From Legionella sp. (GTDB lineage Bacteria > Pseudomonadota > Gammaproteobacteria > Legionellales > Legionellaceae), in assembly GCA_017306715.1 (NCBI GenBank), contig JAFKHV010000007.1:79031-143030 (forward strand): a DNA stretch of 64,000 nucleotides, read 5' to 3'. Within the stretch, counting starts at the first letter, position 1; each line of letters begins with the position of its first letter. Both the position numbers and the translations under genes were made by a program. The notes below the pieces were generated by a model. The model saw nothing but the letters and a program-made list of their open reading frames with translations, was not told the origin of the DNA and searched no databases. Below, piece after piece: positions 46,700 to 55,825 of this stretch.

Positions 46700-47884
46700 G
46701 TGGGGCAACGATTGAATGATTTTTTACATTCTGAGCTGGAATTATTAAAGAAAGAAGGTTTGTACAAATCGGAACGAGTTATTGACAGTCAACAGCAGGC
46801 AGATATTCTGGTCAATCATCAAGAGGTGATTAACCTTTGTGCTAATAACTACCTCGGATTGGCCAATGACCCTCAGCTCATTGATGAGGGGCAAAAAGCT
46901 TTAGCACAGTATGGTTACGGTATGGCTTCAGTTCGTTTTATTTGTGGAACACAAACTCCGCATAAGAAACTTGAGCAGAAAATTAGTCAATTTTTGAGCA
47001 AAGAAGATACAATTCTTTATTCATCCTGTTTTGATGCCAACGCAGGTCTTTTTGAGACGTTGCTAGGCGAGGAAGACGCTATTATCAGCGACGCTCTAAA
47101 TCATGCCAGCATCATTGATGGGATTCGTTTATGTAAAGCAAAGCGTTACCGTTACGCCAACAATGATATGCAAGCTCTGGAAGAGCAACTAATCGCAGCA
47201 CAGGATGCGCGCTTTCGTTTAATTGCGACCGATGGCGTTTTTTCAATGGACGGGATATTGGCGAATTTACCTGCCATATGCGATTTAGCCGATAAATATG
47301 ATGCGATGGTGATGGTCGATGATTCACATGCTGTTGGCTTCATGGGTGAAACGGGTCGCGGTACACCGGAGCATTTTGGAGTTACCGATCGCATTGATAT
47401 CATCACGGGAACACTCGGAAAAGCGCTCGGCGGTGCGTCGGGAGGATATACTGCCGCGAGTGCGCGAGTTGTCGAATGGTTAAGGCAACGCTCTCGTCCC
47501 TATTTATTTTCCAATACTTTAGCGCCAATAATCGCCCACACCTCATGTGTCGTGCTTGATACATTAATGCGCACAAATCAGCTGGCCATAAAATTAAAAG
47601 AAAATAGCCTATATTTTCGTGAAGCGATGACTCAGTTAGGATTTGAGTTAATCCCAGGGGAACATGCCATAATTCCGGTTATGTTGGGTGATGCAAGTCT
47701 CGCGGGACGTATGGCTGATAGATTGCTCGAGCTGGGCGTTTATGTAATTGGTTTTTCCTATCCCGTAGTGCCTAAAGGGTTAGCAAGAATTCGAACGCAG
47801 ATGTCCGCAGCGCATGAGCGTTTTCATCTGGATAAGGCCATTGACGCACTTGCCATTGTCGGTAAAGAGTTCGGTTTAATATAA
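46700..47884 (+). CDS. kbl: 2-amino-3-ketobutyrate coenzyme A ligase
   Basis: The 394-residue PLP enzyme of the alpha-oxoamine synthase family starts at GTG 46700 (AGGAGA upstream). It has [41 protein letters not shown] and the PLP-lysine motif [14 protein letters not shown], all of KBL type rather than BioF. KBL splits 2-amino-3-ketobutyrate with CoA to glycine and acetyl-CoA. The next gene is threonine dehydrogenase, which makes that substrate, so the pair forms the threonine-to-glycine pathway. It is also a useful internal contrast to the oxoamine-synthase domain at 29-30.5 kb, which lacks the KBL-type GKALGG motif. Confidence 0.96.
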   Translation: MGQRLNDFLHSELELLKKEGLYKSERVIDSQQQADILVNHQEVINLCANNYLGLANDPQLIDEGQKALAQYGYGMASVRFICGTQTPHKKLEQKISQFLSKEDTILYSSCFDANAGLFETLLGEEDAIISDALNHASIIDGIRLCKAKRYRYANNDMQALEEQLIAAQDARFRLIATDGVFSMDGILANLPAICDLADKYDAMVMVDDSHAVGFMGETGRGTPEHFGVTDRIDIITGTLGKALGGASGGYTAASARVVEWLRQRSRPYLFSNTLAPIIAHTSCVVLDTLMRTNQLAIKLKENSLYFREAMTQLGFELIPGEHAIIPVMLGDASLAGRMADRLLELGVYVIGFSYPVVPKGLARIRTQMSAAHERFHLDKAIDALAIVGKEFGLI

Positions 47885-47983
47885 ATTACCGGCATGAAGA
47901 ACCTGGCTGCCGCAATGGTTCGGTGATAAAAAACCCAAGGAACAGGGAGCTGACGGTATAACTGCTATTTGAGGGTATTTTTA

Positions 47984-49012
47984 ATGAAATCTTTAGTTAA
48001 GTCGAAAAATGAACCTGGAATCTGGATGGAAGAAGTGCCAGTACCAGATTACGGGGTTAATGACGTATTAATAAAAATTAGAAAAACAGCTATCTGTGGA
48101 ACAGACATCCATATTTATTCCTGGGATGAATGGGCACAAAAGACCATACCCGTACCCATGACGGTAGGACATGAATTCGTCGGGGAAATAGTTGCCGTAG
48201 GCCAAGAGGTCCAGGGATTAGAAGTAGGCCAAAGAGTTTCTGGAGAAGGACACATCACATGTGGCTACTGTCGTAACTGTCGTGCTGGAAAGCGCCATTT
48301 ATGCCGGAATACCCTCGGTGTGGGTGTAAATCGCCCGGGTTGTTTTGCGGAGTATTTATCGCTCCCTGCAGCCAATGTTATTTTATTACCGGACTCAATT
48401 ACGGACGACCAAGCGGCAATTTTTGACCCATTTGGCAATGCAACTCATTGTGCTTTATCGTTTGATGTTGTTGGTGAAGATGTGTTAATTACCGGTGCGG
48501 GTCCCATTGGGATTATGGCTGCTGCAATTGTGCGTCACATCGGTGCGCGTCATGTGGTGATCACCGATGTGAACGATTATCGCCTTGATTTGGCAAGAAA
48601 AATGGGTGTAACCCGGGCAGTCAATGTCAAGTACGAAAAATTGTCTGATGTTGTTCATGAATTAGGTATGACCGAAGGATTTGATGTTGGACTTGAAATG
48701 TCCGGTAATCCTCTTGCTTTAAACGAGATAATGAAAGCAATGACTCATGGTGGCCATGTCGCCATGTTAGGTATACCCCCTCAAGAAACACCTATTGACT
48801 GGAATCAAGTCATCTTTAAAGGACTTGTAATAAAAGGTATTTATGGCAGGGAGATGTTTGAGACCTGGTATAAAATGATCGCTATGTTGCAAAGTGGGCT
48901 AAACATTAATCCGGTGCTTACCCATCATTATAAGATTAAAGATTTTCAAGATGCGTTCCAAATTATGGCATCGGGGCAGTCAGGAAAAGTCATTTTAGAT
49001 TGGACTGAATAA
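47984..49012 (+). CDS. tdh: L-threonine 3-dehydrogenase
   Basis: ATG 47984 (GAGGG eight bases upstream) gives 342 residues, near the E. coli length of 341; the frame is open from 47969. Zinc-dependent MDR features: [19 protein letters not shown] (catalytic Cys and the TDH-specific HIY), GHEFVGE, the structural-zinc cluster [15 protein letters not shown], and [12 protein letters not shown] for NAD. It oxidises threonine to 2-amino-3-ketobutyrate. It lies 100 bases after kbl, in the same direction, and 17 bases before ettA. Confidence 0.96.
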   Translation: MKSLVKSKNEPGIWMEEVPVPDYGVNDVLIKIRKTAICGTDIHIYSWDEWAQKTIPVPMTVGHEFVGEIVAVGQEVQGLEVGQRVSGEGHITCGYCRNCRAGKRHLCRNTLGVGVNRPGCFAEYLSLPAANVILLPDSITDDQAAIFDPFGNATHCALSFDVVGEDVLITGAGPIGIMAAAIVRHIGARHVVITDVNDYRLDLARKMGVTRAVNVKYEKLSDVVHELGMTEGFDVGLEMSGNPLALNEIMKAMTHGGHVAMLGIPPQETPIDWNQVIFKGLVIKGIYGREMFETWYKMIAMLQSGLNINPVLTHHYKIKDFQDAFQIMASGQSGKVILDWTE

Positions 49013-49029
49013 TTTATTTCGGAGTAAGT

Positions 49030-50703
49030 ATGTCGCAGTATATTTTTACCATGAATCGCGTGAGTAAAATTGTTGAAAATCAGCGTTTCATTCTGAAGGA
49101 TATTTCCTTAAGTTTTTTTCCTGGTGCTAAAATTGGTGTTCTTGGTTTAAATGGCTCAGGTAAATCTACCCTGTTGCGCATTATGGCAGGTGTTGATAAA
49201 CAATTTGAGGGAGAGGCACGACCTCAGCCAGGTATTAAAATTGGCTATCTCGAGCAAGAACCTCAGCTTGATTTGCAAAAAACGGTGCGCGAGGTCGTAG
49301 AAGAGGGTGTTGCTGAGATGAAAGATCACCTCCGCAAATTCGATGAAATCAGTATGCGTTTTGCCGAGCCGATGAGTGATGATGAAATGAATACATTGCT
49401 CGCCGAGCAAGGAGAGTTACAAAATGTAATCGAAGCAGGTGGCGGCTGGGATTTGGATCGCAAACTGGATATCGCTGCGGATGCCCTAAGGCTTCCGGAT
49501 TGGGATGCCATTGTGGGTAACTTATCCGGAGGTGAGCGTCGGCGTGTGGCTTTGTGCCGTTTACTGCTCTCAAGCCCGGATATGCTCCTGCTTGATGAAC
49601 CCACCAACCATTTGGATGCAGAATCTGTAGCTTGGCTTGAGCATTTTCTGGAGGATTTTCCAGGAACTGTTGTGGCCATTACCCATGATCGCTATTTCTT
49701 GGACAATGCTGCAGAGTGGATTTTAGAACTCGATCGGGGTGAAGGTATTCCTTATAAAGGAAACTATTCTTCCTGGTTGGAGCAAAAAGATGCTCGATTA
49801 CAAATGGAAAAGAAACAAGAAGCATCCCATCAACGAGCAATAAAAGCAGAATTGGAATGGGTGCGTACGAATCCCAAAGGGCGACATGCTAAAAATAAAG
49901 CACGTCTCGCACGCTTTGAAGAGATGAGCTCTAAAGAATTCCAAAAAAGAAATGAAACCAATGAACTGTATATTCCACCAGGGGAACGTTTGGGGGATTT
50001 AGTTCTCGAAGGGGAACAAATCAACAAGACTTTTGGGGATCGAGTGCTTATTGATAAACTCGATTTTAAACTTCCTAAAGGGGGCATCCTTGGAATCATT
50101 GGCCCCAATGGTGCAGGAAAATCAACGTTCTTAAAGATGATAACTGGACAGGAGCAACCCGATTCCGGAACTATTCGTGTTGGGGATACGGTGCAGATGG
50201 CTTATGTTGATCAGTTTCGCGATGAACTGGATTCAAATAAATCTGTTTGGGAAGAAATATCCGATGGTCACGATATGATGCAAGTGGGTTCATTCCAGAT
50301 GCCATCGCGTGCTTATGTTGGCCGCTTTAACTTTAAAGGAACAGACCAACAAAAGAAATTATCGCAACTTTCAGGAGGTGAGCGAAATCGCGTGCATTTA
50401 GCAAAACTGCTGAAAAGTGGTGCTAATGTCTTGTTACTTGACGAACCCAGTAACGATTTGGATGTTGAAACCTTACGTGCACTCGAGGAAGCGATTATGA
50501 ATTTCCCAGGTTGTGTGATCGTAGTATCGCATGATCGATGGTTCTTGGATCGTATTTGTACCCATCTCTTGGCTTTTGAGGGGGAATCGCAGGTAACGTT
50601 TATTGAAGGTAATTACAGCGATTATGAGGCTGATCGCAAGCGCCGTTTGGGAGATGCTGCGGATAGACCTTCCCGAATCAAATATAAGCGCTTGGAAAGT
50701 TAA
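49030..50703 (+). CDS. ettA: Energy-dependent translational throttle protein EttA (ABC-F)
   Basis: The 557 residues carry two ABC ATPase domains without membrane segments. Walker A sequences are GLNGSGKSTLL and GPNGAGKSTFL; signatures are LSGGERRRVAL and LSGGERNRVHL; Walker B regions are LLLDEPTNHLD and LLLDEPSNDLD. Between them lies the ABC-F linker (ELEWVRTNPKGRHAKNKARL). Length and sequence match EttA, which binds the ribosomal E site and gates early elongation according to ADP/ATP ratio. It follows tdh by 17 bases with GGAGTAAGT as ribosome site. Confidence 0.97.
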   Translation: MSQYIFTMNRVSKIVENQRFILKDISLSFFPGAKIGVLGLNGSGKSTLLRIMAGVDKQFEGEARPQPGIKIGYLEQEPQLDLQKTVREVVEEGVAEMKDHLRKFDEISMRFAEPMSDDEMNTLLAEQGELQNVIEAGGGWDLDRKLDIAADALRLPDWDAIVGNLSGGERRRVALCRLLLSSPDMLLLDEPTNHLDAESVAWLEHFLEDFPGTVVAITHDRYFLDNAAEWILELDRGEGIPYKGNYSSWLEQKDARLQMEKKQEASHQRAIKAELEWVRTNPKGRHAKNKARLARFEEMSSKEFQKRNETNELYIPPGERLGDLVLEGEQINKTFGDRVLIDKLDFKLPKGGILGIIGPNGAGKSTFLKMITGQEQPDSGTIRVGDTVQMAYVDQFRDELDSNKSVWEEISDGHDMMQVGSFQMPSRAYVGRFNFKGTDQQKKLSQLSGGERNRVHLAKLLKSGANVLLLDEPSNDLDVETLRALEEAIMNFPGCVIVVSHDRWFLDRICTHLLAFEGESQVTFIEGNYSDYEADRKRRLGDAADRPSRIKYKRLES

Positions 50704-50800
50704 TTCTGGTGTGTATAATCTTTTCAGGCTGCGCTTATTGTGTGACTTAAGGTGGTCTGATAGAACAATCTTTAAAAAATGAGTGGAGAGAGTGTTTAAA

Positions 50801-51385
50801 ATGAAAAAAGTGTTATGGGCTTTAGGCCTTGCCTTAAGCCTTGGGCTAACGGCTTGTGTGGATTATGATGAGTCAACATTAATAACCGATGATGCAGGTT
50901 ATGTTCATCGTACCATTCATTACACAAAAGATAAGCGAGGCAGAAATTATTTCCCAATGAAAATTAGCGCCACGGGTGAAAAGCGTTTTATTTTTGATCC
51001 CAAAGCCTCCGCTTGGGCTGCATATGATGAAGAGGGAAATCGGCTGATGACCGGTGCTGGTTCTGCGGGTGTAGATATTTGCGAAGAGAATAAAAGCCAA
51101 TCATGTCGCACGATAACCGGTACTTTCCGTGTTTACAGTAAGCGGGGAGTAAATTGTCGCTCTGGAGAATATCCTGTTGATACTCATGGTGGGGCAAAAA
51201 TGCCTTATTGTATGTATTTTCATCAAGGAGTAACTATTCATGCAGCTTATGAAGTACCCGAGCATCCATCAAGTCACGGATGTGTGCGCGTTTTCCCAAG
51301 TGCTGCGAAATGGCTTAATGAAAACTTTATGACGATTGGCACGAAGGTAATTGTTCTGGAATATGCAGAACCAAGTACTGTATAA
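50801..51385 (+). CDS. L,D-transpeptidase (YkuD) lipoprotein
   Basis: ATG 50801 is chosen: GGAGAGAG lies eight bases upstream and a lipoprotein signal (MKKVLWALGLALSLGLTAC) starts here. The lipobox LTAC puts the lipidated Cys at residue 19. The C-terminal YkuD domain shows YCMYFHQGVTIHAAYEVPE and the active-site motif SSHGCVRVFP with catalytic His and Cys. Such enzymes make 3-3 cross-links in peptidoglycan or attach proteins to it. The 194-residue size is small but complete. Asp at the +2 position after Cys is Val here, so outer-membrane sorting is possible. Confidence 0.92.
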   Translation: MKKVLWALGLALSLGLTACVDYDESTLITDDAGYVHRTIHYTKDKRGRNYFPMKISATGEKRFIFDPKASAWAAYDEEGNRLMTGAGSAGVDICEENKSQSCRTITGTFRVYSKRGVNCRSGEYPVDTHGGAKMPYCMYFHQGVTIHAAYEVPEHPSSHGCVRVFPSAAKWLNENFMTIGTKVIVLEYAEPSTV

Positions 51386-51406
51386 ATTTAAATACAAGTC
51401 TAATAG

Positions 51407-51431
51407 GGCTGCGCATCCTGGATGTGCAGCC
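51407..51431. terminator. Bidirectional hairpin
   Basis: GGCTGCGCA and TGTGCAGCC (51407-51431) pair with one G-T wobble around a short loop between the convergent L,D-transpeptidase and DotI/IcmL-like genes; AATCTGTTT follows on the plus side. Confidence 0.7.
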
Positions 51432-51444
51432 AATCTGTTTAAGG

Positions 51445-52119
51445 TTATTGTGGATTGGTAGTAACCGGTTGCGGGTTGCCATTTGCATCTGGTCGTACAT
51501 CAAGGCTTCTTTGAGCGGGCGTTGGTGTGGCGTCAGGGCCGGGTTTAATCGTAGTTACTGTACCTCGAGGTGCTGCAATCATCTGCACAATACCCAAATC
51601 CCCATTAGGTTTTCGACCCACGGTTAAATCAACACTTAAAAGTTGACTTACTTTTTCCTTTTCGTTTTGGTAAACAACGGCTAAGGGTAAAATTAATTTC
51701 CATTGATTATTTTTCATATCATTAATGAGTATCTGACCATCAATTTGACTTGTCACATCCAGATTTTGTGATTTGATTGCCTGCACATTTCCTGATTTTT
51801 GCAAGGCTGCATTAAATCCTGACCACCCTTGTTCCGTAAAGCATGGTTGAAGTTTTTGCATTTGCTCATCAATAATCGCAGGTTTGAATGAAAAGGATTG
51901 GATTACTGCATTTTTTGCCCAGGATAAAATGACACTTTGATCAATAGTTTTCGTTTGCGGAGAGATTTTATAATTACAATCGATAACAGGTTGGGGTGCA
52001 GGAGCTGCGGTGGGGGCTGCGGGAATTGGTGCATTACTGGGCTGTTGAATGGTTGTATCTGCAAAAAGTGGACAATTAACTAAAGTAATTAACGTGCATC
52101 CCAGAACGGTTTTCTTCAT
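51445..52119 (-). CDS. DotI/IcmL-family protein outside a dot/icm cluster
   Basis: The frame opens at 52191, but ATG 52119 has AAGGAG nine bases upstream and begins a signal peptide (MKKTVLGCTLITLVNCPLFA), giving 224 residues. After an Ala/Pro-rich linker comes the periplasmic DotI/IcmL fold: SVILSWAKNAVIQSFSF, CFTEQGWSGFNAALQKSGN, then a strand region ending in DLGIVQMIAAP. DotI is an inner-membrane component of the type IVB system; here the N-terminal membrane anchor is replaced by a cleavable signal, so this is a soluble periplasmic paralogue. A Pro/Thr-rich tail follows. It begins 13 bases after the hutG stop. Confidence 0.85.
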   Translation of the reverse strand: MKKTVLGCTLITLVNCPLFADTTIQQPSNAPIPAAPTAAPAPQPVIDCNYKISPQTKTIDQSVILSWAKNAVIQSFSFKPAIIDEQMQKLQPCFTEQGWSGFNAALQKSGNVQAIKSQNLDVTSQIDGQILINDMKNNQWKLILPLAVVYQNEKEKVSQLLSVDLTVGRKPNGDLGIVQMIAAPRGTVTTIKPGPDATPTPAQRSLDVRPDANGNPQPVTTNPQ

Positions 52120-52132
52120 GAAAAATAACTCC

Positions 52133-53110
52133 TTAAAAAGTATGCAGTAACTCTGCAAGAATTTGAGCTGCAAGCCGCGAAGTTTTATCATTCTGATCCA
52201 AAGGCGGTGCTAGCTCAGCAATATCAAGACTCACTACTTTGCCACTTTGTATGATGTATTTCAAGAGCGGTAGTATTTGCCAAGGTGCCACACCTAGAGG
52301 TTGTGGCGCACTAACGCCCGGAGCAAAGCTTTCCCCAAGAACATCAAGACATAAGGTTAAGTAGAGGCAATCATGATGAAGCATAAACTCATCAAGAAAT
52401 GCATAATTCCAAGCCAAGCTTTGTTCTTGTAATTCAGCAGCTGTGAGAAACTGCACATTGAGCTCATGAGCACGGTTAAATAACGTATGGGTATTACCAT
52501 TTTGTTGAATGCCTAGACAACAATAATTAAAGCGTCGCTTGTTTTCCGCACACCAGGCGGCAATTTGGGTGAAGGGTGTACCGGAATTTCCTGATTGCTC
52601 CTTCGTAAGCGGGCGTAAATCAAAATGGGCATCGAAATTAATTATGCCGAGCTTAGGATAGTGTGGGGCAAGACCCTGAAAATGAGCCCAAGCGATCTCA
52701 TGTCCACCTCCCAGAGCAATCGTGCGATGGCCTTGCTGATGAGCAAAATAAATGATTTTGGCAAATTGTTTTTGCGCTTCCTCAAGATGATCATCCCGAC
52801 AAACGATGTTCCCAAGATCGATAAACTCCCCGGCTATAGTACATGGCAGTTTAGCGAGCTGTTTTTTTAGCTGATCAGGGCCTGCAGCAGCACCCTCTCT
52901 ACCTCCATTTCGTTTAACTCCAGCATCGCTGCTGAATCCTAAAAAAAGAGTCTTTTTTTCTTTGGTAATTAAAGCCGTTTGTTCTTGAGGGAAGAGAATT
53001 TTTTCAAAAAAACGCTCGGGCTGAGCAGTATCCTTTCTTCCTTGCCATAGCGTTTCATCTGCTGGTTGATAATAGGAAAGTTCAGAAAACATAAATTGCT
53101 CCAGACTCAT
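52133..53110 (-). CDS. hutG: Formimidoylglutamase (ureohydrolase family)
   Basis: The 325-residue protein matches HutG: DETLWQGRKD near 18-27, DAGVKRNGGREGAAAGP, GGGHEIAWAHFQG and APGVSAPQPLG. Metal ligands of the arginase fold are His137, Asp160, His162, Asp164 and Asp256. The position that is the first Asp of the usual D-x-D (254) is Cys in LTLCLDV. HutG hydrolyses N-formimino-L-glutamate to glutamate and formamide in histidine breakdown. No other hut gene lies in the window. Because one manganese ligand differs, altered metal use or substrate should be kept in mind. Confidence 0.87.
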   Translation of the reverse strand: MSLEQFMFSELSYYQPADETLWQGRKDTAQPERFFEKILFPQEQTALITKEKKTLFLGFSSDAGVKRNGGREGAAAGPDQLKKQLAKLPCTIAGEFIDLGNIVCRDDHLEEAQKQFAKIIYFAHQQGHRTIALGGGHEIAWAHFQGLAPHYPKLGIINFDAHFDLRPLTKEQSGNSGTPFTQIAAWCAENKRRFNYCCLGIQQNGNTHTLFNRAHELNVQFLTAAELQEQSLAWNYAFLDEFMLHHDCLYLTLCLDVLGESFAPGVSAPQPLGVAPWQILPLLKYIIQSGKVVSLDIAELAPPLDQNDKTSRLAAQILAELLHTF

Positions 53111-53482
53111 ACATTAAGGGACTATAGCATGAGTTTTGAGGGAACATCCATGCGTAGCTTAGATATTGGATAACATGCAGTAGCGATTAATTGGTTCGCT
53201 ATTTAAATGTTTGATGTACTTTGTTCACAAAGATTGCTTTTTTAAGCTCAGAATTTATTTAATTCGTATTTAGTCACAATCTATTTTAGTAATTAAAAAT
53301 TACATTGTTTATTCAATCGTCAAATTTTATTTTCTTTTTTCGTCACAAAATTTGACTCACGTTTTATGACATGTTACATTGTGTTTACTTGTTGAGTGAA
53401 CTTAGATTCTTGATGAGTAGGCTTGATTACTTGGTGATGAAGACTTCAGCGTTCTTATTTTAAACCCTAAAGGAGCAAAAAG
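53111..53482. other. 372-base AT-rich region with a 10-bp inverted repeat
   Basis: It separates divergent genes and must hold the promoters of hutG and the DUF883 gene. GTCAAATTTT (53319-53328) is inverted as AAAATTTGAC (53347-53356) with an 18-base T-rich spacer, a possible regulator site about 130 bases before the DUF883 ATG. No ORF or RNA gene is recognised. Confidence 0.55.
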
Positions 53483-53794
53483 ATGAACACAGACTTTCAA
53501 AAAGAAAAAGATGAATTGAAGGATAAAGCCAAAGATAAATATGAGCAGGTTAAAAAGGATGCGACAGATGCACTTCACAATGGTGAGCAAACTGTTGGCT
53601 CAATGAAAGATGCCGCAAAAAACACTGCAGCTGAATATTATGATGAAGGAAAAAAATGGCTCGGCGCGTTGGAGCAATCCATGTCTTCTGCCACCGATGA
53701 GCTCGTTGATGTCATTAAAAAAAGACCATTGACTTCAGCTCTCGTTGCAGGGGTGGTCGGTTGGACCTTATCCATGTTGATGCGAGATAAGTAA
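53483..53794 (+). CDS. DUF883 (ElaB/YqjD-like) membrane protein
   Basis: The 103-residue protein has a long charged Lys/Asp/Glu helix (residues 1-75: KEKDELKDKAKDKYEQVKK) and one C-terminal membrane segment (LTSALVAGVVGWTLSMLM) followed by RDK. This layout is that of ElaB/YqjD/YgaM, tail-anchored inner-membrane proteins that bind ribosomes and rise in stationary phase in E. coli. AAAGGAGC precedes the ATG. The small lipoprotein gene 33 bases downstream is probably co-transcribed. Confidence 0.9.
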   Translation: MNTDFQKEKDELKDKAKDKYEQVKKDATDALHNGEQTVGSMKDAAKNTAAEYYDEGKKWLGALEQSMSSATDELVDVIKKRPLTSALVAGVVGWTLSMLMRDK

Positions 53795-53827
53795 TTGCAT
53801 TTTTTATAACCAACGAAGAGATATGAT

Positions 53828-54022
53828 ATGAAAAAAATTACTTCATTTGTTTTATTAGGCATCCTGATGGGGGCTTTAATAACAGCGTGTAATGAAGGAC
53901 CAGCAGAGCGAAAAGGAAAAAAAATAGATAATACTGTGGAAAAAGTAAAAGATAAAATACAAAACAAAGGCCCTGCCCAAAAAGCGGGTGAGAAACTTGA
54001 TAAAATGACCGATAACGATTAA
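53828..54022 (+). CDS. Small lipoprotein
   Basis: The 64-residue product starts MKKITSFVLLGILMGALITA followed by Cys (lipobox ITAC), then a short, highly charged Lys/Asp segment (VEKVKDKIQNKG). This resembles entericidin-like or stress-linked small lipoproteins, without a clear match. GAAGAGATAT precedes the ATG. An 11-bp hairpin follows the stop. It probably forms a two-gene stress unit with the DUF883 gene. Confidence 0.8.
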   Translation: MKKITSFVLLGILMGALITACNEGPAERKGKKIDNTVEKVKDKIQNKGPAQKAGEKLDKMTDND

Positions 54023-54034
54023 CCATCGTTATTC

Positions 54035-54062
54035 CTGCAGGTAAGTTTAGGCTTACCTGCAG
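54035..54062 (+). terminator. 11-bp hairpin
   Basis: CTGCAGGTAAG (54035-54045) pairs perfectly with CTTACCTGCAG (54052-54062) around TTTAGG, 12 bases after the lipoprotein stop. It is followed by CCAGGCTTTTA. Confidence 0.75.
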
Positions 54063-54177
54063 CCAGGCTTTTATGTCCTATTTCAAATAAGATACATGCC
54101 AAATTGTTCAGATAATTTCAGTAACTATATCGCTTTGTAACAATATTTATTAATATGAATTCTATCTAAATTGCAGG

Positions 54178-55116
54178 ATGCTATATCTTAAATTTATGCG
54201 AATTGTTCCATTTATCTTTAGAGTTTGTTTGTACTTATCTATTATTGGATTACAGGGCGCGCTAGCCAGCCCTCCAGGGATAGGGAATTTTTCGTTAAAA
54301 TCATCACAACAACCTGGCCCTTTTTTCTCTTTTGGTCAAAATATTATTGATAGAGATCAATTTATTGTCTCAACGAACCCTACATATACCTACAGCAAAT
54401 CCCAAAGTATCACTGAGGAAACACCTTCATTTCTCTATGGAGTAGCGGATACAGCGTCTTTTTTATTGACGATCCCTATCGCTTTAAGTTATCAGAATGA
54501 GAACAAAACCATTTCAGGGATAGGGGATTTAGTTATCGATTTAGAATATGCATTTTATAACCATGACAATAAAAAATATTCAGACCAAGCGACAATCATT
54601 TTTTCACCCACGCTCCCAACTGGAAATTTAAATGGGGTGTCGAAGAAGTTTTATCCCGATGCACGTGTATCCGGTTTTTCGCGAAAGAATGCCCCCTCAA
54701 GTTTTAATGCAGTGTCCTATTTTATAGGCTCAACTTATGCGCGTACGTTTACAGACTGGTATGGATTTTTAGCACCAGGAGTCTTATTTATTGAAAAATA
54801 TAAATCGCTGCAACAAGGAACACAATATTATTACAATATCGGCCTAGGACATACGATTACCACTCTGGAGAACCAGTATATTTTTTCGGGTCTTATCGAA
54901 TTAAATGGCGATTATAGCGAGCGCTCAAGGCTTGCCGGAAATACTGTGCCGAATACTGGGGGAAATATCATCTATGCGACACCCTCATTATGGCTTTCAA
55001 CACCAAGAATGGTTTTTCAAATAGGTATTGCGCTTCCTGTAAGTCAATTTTGGTATGGTAATCAAAGCGATATCTCTTATTATACCGGTGCTTTATTCTC
55101 CTGGACCATTCACTAG
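54178..55116 (+). CDS. Outer-membrane barrel protein (phenol-MetA-like transporter type)
   Basis: The 312-residue protein has an N-terminal signal (about residues 1-30, ending ALAS; ATG 54178 or the ATG six codons later could start it). The rest is a beta-barrel with repeated amphipathic strands: LTIPIALSYQNENKTISGIGDLVIDLEYAFY, quoted in part as GIGDLVIDLEYAFY, then QATIIFSPTLPTGN, VSYFIGSTYARTFTDWYGFL, and an end strand YTGALFSWTIH. The GIGD...LPTGN arrangement is that of the MetA-pathway/transporter-like barrel family. Substrate unknown. Confidence 0.75.
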   Translation: MLYLKFMRIVPFIFRVCLYLSIIGLQGALASPPGIGNFSLKSSQQPGPFFSFGQNIIDRDQFIVSTNPTYTYSKSQSITEETPSFLYGVADTASFLLTIPIALSYQNENKTISGIGDLVIDLEYAFYNHDNKKYSDQATIIFSPTLPTGNLNGVSKKFYPDARVSGFSRKNAPSSFNAVSYFIGSTYARTFTDWYGFLAPGVLFIEKYKSLQQGTQYYYNIGLGHTITTLENQYIFSGLIELNGDYSERSRLAGNTVPNTGGNIIYATPSLWLSTPRMVFQIGIALPVSQFWYGNQSDISYYTGALFSWTIH

Positions 55117-55129
55117 TTTTAATGATCCC

Positions 55130-55170
55130 TGCAAGTTTCTACCATTTAGATAATAAGTAAATGACTTGCA
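55130..55170. terminator. Imperfect hairpin between convergent genes
   Basis: TGCAAGT (55130-55136) pairs with ACTTGCA (55164-55170), with an inner CATTTA/TAAATG helix and a 6-base bulge on one side. It could end both neighbouring transcripts. Confidence 0.45.
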
Positions 55171-55176
55171 CAAATT

Positions 55177-55713
55177 TTAATTACAGGCTGGATAAACTAT
55201 TTTCAATTCAGGGGTTACACAGGCAGCTGGAGTTAGGCTCGCACTTACTCGTTCTTTTAAGCCCATAAGATGGAAAACAGTTTCTCCTCGAGCCAAAAGA
55301 TAATCAGATACGATACGACGATGACAGCGCCACCATAAAGCCTCTGCACACATGAGTACACATTGCTGTTTGCGTCCAAGGTCAATTAATTGGTTGAGGC
55401 CGGATTGAAATTGCTCGGACAATGCGTAATCGGCATAATTATGAAAACTTTGATTTTGCCAATAGTTATTTACATCGCTGAGGATAGTTTTGCTCTTGCC
55501 ACGCAACCCTCCTAACTCAGAAAGATGCAGATATTGAATCTCAAAAGGTTTAAGAAGGATAGGGAGTTTATCTTGGTTGTATTGCGGATTGGTGCGCGAT
55601 TTTGGAACGGTGCGTATATCAATGATTAATTTTATGGCATGAGTGTTCAATATTGAGCTAAATTCTGCAATCGTTCGTGTTGAGTGACCGACAGTATAGA
55701 AAGGTAAATTCAT
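55177..55713 (-). CDS. DUF488-family protein
   Basis: The 178-residue cytoplasmic protein has the DUF488 marks: FYTVGHSTRTIAEF at the N-terminus, LIIDIRTVPKSRTNPQYN, LHLSELGGLRGKS and CAEALWWRCHRRIVSDYL with the conserved Cys and basic pair. The family is widespread and its biochemical role is unknown; a nucleic-acid or nucleotide link has been proposed. The gene stands alone, between convergent barrel and plaB regions. Confidence 0.9.
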   Translation of the reverse strand: MNLPFYTVGHSTRTIAEFSSILNTHAIKLIIDIRTVPKSRTNPQYNQDKLPILLKPFEIQYLHLSELGGLRGKSKTILSDVNNYWQNQSFHNYADYALSEQFQSGLNQLIDLGRKQQCVLMCAEALWWRCHRRIVSDYLLARGETVFHLMGLKERVSASLTPAACVTPELKIVYPACN

Positions 55714-55825
55714 GCTTCCCTTTTTAATAATTTATTTTATACATAGTCAATTAATACCGCCCGAGGATGCGTTATATTTAGTATAACTTAAGAATGAGAG
55801 TTTGATGCTGCTCCACAGTGCTGGA

